Assembly: GCA_965369945.1 (NCBI GenBank)
Contig: CBDUST010000040.1
Span: 1-22,726 of the forward strand
Direction of reading: 5' to 3'
DNA length: 22,726 bases
Origin: JADFNO01 sp965369945
GTDB taxonomy: Bacteria; Planctomycetota; Phycisphaerae; Phycisphaerales; SM1A02
In this document: one piece after another, positions 19,960 through 22,726 of the stretch
Layout: each line of letters opens with the position of its first letter
Numbering within the stretch: position 1 is the first letter of the stretch
Notes under the pieces: model-generated
Seen by the model: the letters and a program-made list of their open reading frames with translations, nothing else
Told to the model about the DNA's origin: nothing
Databases searched by the model: none
Made by a program: the position numbers and the translations under genes

Positions 19960-21242
19960 TACGCCACCCCCTCGATGACCAGCTTGGCGTCGCGCAGGCG
20001 GATTTTGCCGGATAGGAGTTTGGGTAGCAGCGTGTCGCGGATCGCGGCAATGGTCATGGATTCGCGTTCATTCGTATGGATGTGATCGAAGAACGGCTGA
20101 ATCACGGTCGTCGCGTGGTCCATTAGCGGCTGGGGCGGAATGGTCAAGTCGGCCTCGGACAAGTGGTGCCGCTTGATGTGGCCCATTGTTGTTGCCTTGT
20201 CGGCGGCGATGCCTTGGAAGAACGGCATCGCTTCCTGAAGCTGGATATGGACGAACCACTTCGGGTATTCGTCGCACACAACCTTGAAGATATGCTGGTT
20301 GATCAAGGCTTCGTCGCGATGCCAGCGGTAGACATCAAGCGACCCCGACCACGCAAAGAGGATGTCATCTGGATAAGCGGTGCTGACAGAATCTGCCTCC
20401 ACATCGTTGTAGATGGTCGAGCCGCCGGGACCAGAGTTCAGTTCCGCGATGCGGATTACCATGCGCCCGGTACCAGTCGCGTTCTTTGTGAAGTTCCGTC
20501 CATTGACGTACTGGGCAATGTCCGCGATGGTCCCGCACGACCAACCCAGCGGAATCGGATTGAGCTCCGACTCCTCGAAGTGCTCCGGGAAGAGGGCGGC
20601 GGTTTCTGCGGACATGCCGTAGGGCTGGCGTCCATCGACCTTGGCGACGACGGGATCGAAGTCGACAAACCAGGAACGGAAGATCGCCCGCGCCGTCGCC
20701 CCCAGCGTCTCGTTCATCCGCCGATTCAACTCGATCTTGTCATCGAGTTGGCCGAGGGCGCGGACAATTGCCGTCTGTTCATCGAGACTCGGAAGCGAAA
20801 TAGGAAGTTCCTTCGCCGATCCGACATTGAAGTGTTGCTGCACAGCACCCACAACATGAGAATTGATGTGGTGCATCGCGACACCGTTGATGTAGTAAGC
20901 GATGTACCGTGGTAACACTTTGCTGCTCGGCCGAACGATGACCAGGTCAGCGCAATTGGCCTCTGGCAGCCAATCCGGGATTACGGCGGCGGTACCCGGC
21001 GTGCCCGTTCGGACTATCACCACGTCTCCGGGCGAAAGTGCTGATTTGGCCAACTTCGAGTGAAACTCTATGTTGATGAACTTCAGATCGGTCTGATCGA
21101 TCACAAATGGTTTGACGTTTTGGGAGCGAAGGAACGGTATGCCGTCATCGCGATACTCCGACGTCATTGGCCCCACGTGTCCGACAGTGACAGCATCGAC
21201 AATGTCGGCGAGTTTGGCTATCGGCCAACCGTCATTCGCCAT
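19959..21242 (-). CDS. hsdS: Type I restriction enzyme, specificity subunit (HsdS)
   Basis: 427 residues. ATG 21242 is preferred over the upstream TTG because AAGGAG lies 9 nt ahead of it. Two target-recognition domains are visible: the first starts KLADIVDAVTVG and ends with LPSLDEQTAIVRALG, followed by the conserved spacer LDDKIELNRRMNETL and RAIFRSWFVDFDPV. The second runs from GTIADIAQYVNGRN to IPPQPLMDHATTVIQ, closed by the distal conserved helix and LLPKLLSGKIRL. Both halves are complete, so a bipartite recognition site is expected; its bases cannot be read from sequence. The start overlaps the hsdM stop by 11 nt, and the stop overlaps the next gene by one base. Confidence 0.95.
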   Translation of the reverse strand: MANDGWPIAKLADIVDAVTVGHVGPMTSEYRDDGIPFLRSQNVKPFVIDQTDLKFINIEFHSKLAKSALSPGDVVIVRTGTPGTAAVIPDWLPEANCADLVIVRPSSKVLPRYIAYYINGVAMHHINSHVVGAVQQHFNVGSAKELPISLPSLDEQTAIVRALGQLDDKIELNRRMNETLGATARAIFRSWFVDFDPVVAKVDGRQPYGMSAETAALFPEHFEESELNPIPLGWSCGTIADIAQYVNGRNFTKNATGTGRMVIRIAELNSGPGGSTIYNDVEADSVSTAYPDDILFAWSGSLDVYRWHRDEALINQHIFKVVCDEYPKWFVHIQLQEAMPFFQGIAADKATTMGHIKRHHLSEADLTIPPQPLMDHATTVIQPFFDHIHTNERESMTIAAIRDTLLPKLLSGKIRLRDAKLVIEGVA

Positions 21243-22726
21243 AGCCAAACTCCTTTAGGCTGTCGGCGATGACGGCCTGGAGCCGATCGGACTCGGCGAA
21301 CTGATGCTTCAACGTCGCGAGTAGCTTGGGCATGCGTTCCTCGAAGGGTTCGTCCTCCTCGTCCCCGTTGTCGTAGCCGACGTATCGGCCGGGTGTGAGA
21401 GCGAAGCGGTGCTTGGCAATCTCATCAAGCGTGGCGACCTTGCAGAATCCCGGCTGCTCATCCGGAATGCCATCGCGACGGAACCGGCGATAAACGGAGG
21501 CGACCGTCTCCAACACCTCGGGGCTGAGTTGCTTCTGCTTACGCGAACCCGGAATCAGCGAGCCGAGCTTGCGACCGTCGATGAAGAGCACTTCGCCCAC
21601 TCGCTTCCGCTCTCCGGTCGAGCCATCGCGTCCCTTGGCAAGGAACCACAGCGCGCAGGGGATCTGCGTATTGGCGAAGAGCTGGCCGGTGAGCTGGACG
21701 ATGCAGTCGACGTAGTTGTTTTCGACCAGGGCTTGCCTAACTTCCACACGCGCCTTCTCAAGGTTTGAGAGTTCACCGGTGGCCATGACAAACCCGGCCC
21801 GCCCTCCCGGGGCGAGGTGGTTGAGGAAGTGGAGGATCCACATCGTGTTCGCATTGCGGGGTGAGAGAGTGAAGCGATCCCCAGAATTGCACGGCAGGGA
21901 GAGGCGGGCATCCTTGTCGGGGATCTTGTCGGCGCCCCAGCCGGCTTCGGATTTCGCGCCATCGTTGAACGGAGGATTGGCGAGAAGAAAGTCGGCCTTG
22001 AGGTCGGAGTGCTGGTCATCGTGGTAGCTGTTACCGAGCTTGATGTTGCCGTTGATCCCATGGATGAACAGGTTCATCCGGCATAGGCGATAGGTGAAGT
22101 CCTTGGACTCCTGGCCGACGAACGACAGATTGCCGGAGTGCTTGGTGAAGACGTCGGACTGGACGAACATGCCTCCAGATCCGCAGCAGGGGTCGAAGAC
22201 GACACCCTCGGCTGGTTCGAGCATGGCGACGAGTAGCTTTACGATGCTGACGGGTGTGAAGTACTCACCGCCGCGCTTACCCTCGGAGTTGGCGAACTCG
22301 CCAATGAAGTACTCGTAGACCCGACCGACGAGGTCTTCGCCGCCGTGGTCGAAGGTGAATACGTCACGAGAAAAGAGGTTGATCAGGCCGGCGAGATGGT
22401 CGCGGTCCATGTTGGACCCGGCGTAAATGCGGGGCAAGAGGCCACGAAGCTGTTGGGGGTAGGTTTTCTCCAGCAGGTCGAGGATGTTGTCAAGCTGGAT
22501 CTTGAGGTCATCGGCTTGGGCGATCTTGATGATGTTGACCCAGCGGGCGTCCTCAGGGACGACGAACGCCCCGGCGGCTCGGTACTCATCCGCGTCCGCC
22601 AGGATCTCCGTGGCTTCCGCAACGTCCTTCGTGTGGTAGTCGCTGTCCGCGTCGGCAATGAGCTTCTCAAGCTCGGCTCGGCGACGCTCATACCGGAGCG
22701 AGAGGAATCGGAGGAAGATTAGTGGG
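21232..22726 (-). CDS. hsdM: Type I restriction enzyme, methyltransferase subunit (HsdM), 5' end outside the window
   Basis: About 497 residues are visible; the frame is open to the right edge. The first visible part, LIFLRFLSLRYERRRAEL, is the HsdM N-terminal helical domain, so only some 30-40 residues and the start should be missing. The N6-adenine methyltransferase core has motif I FDPCCGSGGMF and motif IV NPPF, plus GGEYFTPVSIVKLLV and NTMWILHFLNHLAPGGR. The C-terminal part contains KHRFALTPGRYVGY and a helical end. With HsdS it forms the M2S modification enzyme that protects host DNA. The ORF that begins at an internal Leu near 22437 is simply part of this gene. Confidence 0.95.
   Translation of the reverse strand, partial: PLIFLRFLSLRYERRRAELEKLIADADSDYHTKDVAEATEILADADEYRAAGAFVVPEDARWVNIIKIAQADDLKIQLDNILDLLEKTYPQQLRGLLPRIYAGSNMDRDHLAGLINLFSRDVFTFDHGGEDLVGRVYEYFIGEFANSEGKRGGEYFTPVSIVKLLVAMLEPAEGVVFDPCCGSGGMFVQSDVFTKHSGNLSFVGQESKDFTYRLCRMNLFIHGINGNIKLGNSYHDDQHSDLKADFLLANPPFNDGAKSEAGWGADKIPDKDARLSLPCNSGDRFTLSPRNANTMWILHFLNHLAPGGRAGFVMATGELSNLEKARVEVRQALVENNYVDCIVQLTGQLFANTQIPCALWFLAKGRDGSTGERKRVGEVLFIDGRKLGSLIPGSRKQKQLSPEVLETVASVYRRFRRDGIPDEQPGFCKVATLDEIAKHRFALTPGRYVGYDNGDEEDEPFEERMPKLLATLKHQFAESDRLQAVIADSLKEFGYGE

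Noticed and set aside
1..22726. CRISPR arrays or tandem repeats.
   Set aside because: No regularly spaced repeats were seen on reading through; rRNA genes and intact tRNA genes were also not found.

Overview
The window looks like an accessory (genomic-island) region of a moderately high-GC bacterium. No gene here fixes the lineage. The mix of ROCO, type I restriction, E1/E2-like and REP-transposase-like genes suits an environmental bacterium, but that is only an inference. Most genes fall into short modules of foreign or conflict-related type, next to a tyrosine recombinase, a tRNA-Gly 3'-half scar and a truncated transposase.

Layout. (1) 1-1686, minus strand: a compact operon encoding a ComEC-type metallo-beta-lactamase, a 48-residue acidic protein, an E2-like (UBC-fold) protein and a ThiF/E1-like protein that runs off the left edge. 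This is a prokaryotic ubiquitin-conjugation-like system. (2) 2102-2350: the C-terminal remnant of a REP-associated transposase/DnaA_C-type protein, and the 3' half only of a tRNA-Gly(CCC) gene, which is a probable integration scar. (3) 2798-4197, plus: DUF1653 protein translationally coupled to a class III nucleotide cyclase fused to a C-terminal sensor-like domain. (4) 4759-8576, plus: a tight four-gene cassette, GP88-like Cys-rich protein, guanylate-kinase/methyltransferase fusion, thymidylate-synthase homologue, and HhH-glycosylase-fold protein resembling the thymine-hypermodification families. I infer a pathway that makes a modified pyrimidine nucleotide and acts on DNA or nucleotides. (5) 8735-10016: an 11-bp repeat of the tRNA anticodon-loop sequence and the tyrosine recombinase, minus strand. 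(6) 10001-13974, plus: a solitary HsdR-N-type nuclease domain protein and a 965-residue LRR-Roc-COR protein. (7) 14118-14908: a truncated rve-type transposase and an unrelated coding scrap. (8) 15011-22726, minus: hsdM (partial), hsdS, an undescribed PIN-like membrane protein, and hsdR, with every junction overlapping.

The strongest candidates for something undescribed are the base-modification cassette (4), the PIN-like membrane protein embedded in the type I restriction operon (8), the cyclase pair (3) and the E1/E2/MBL operon with its tiny extra ORF (1). All family calls are from reading the translated sequence; no database search was run.
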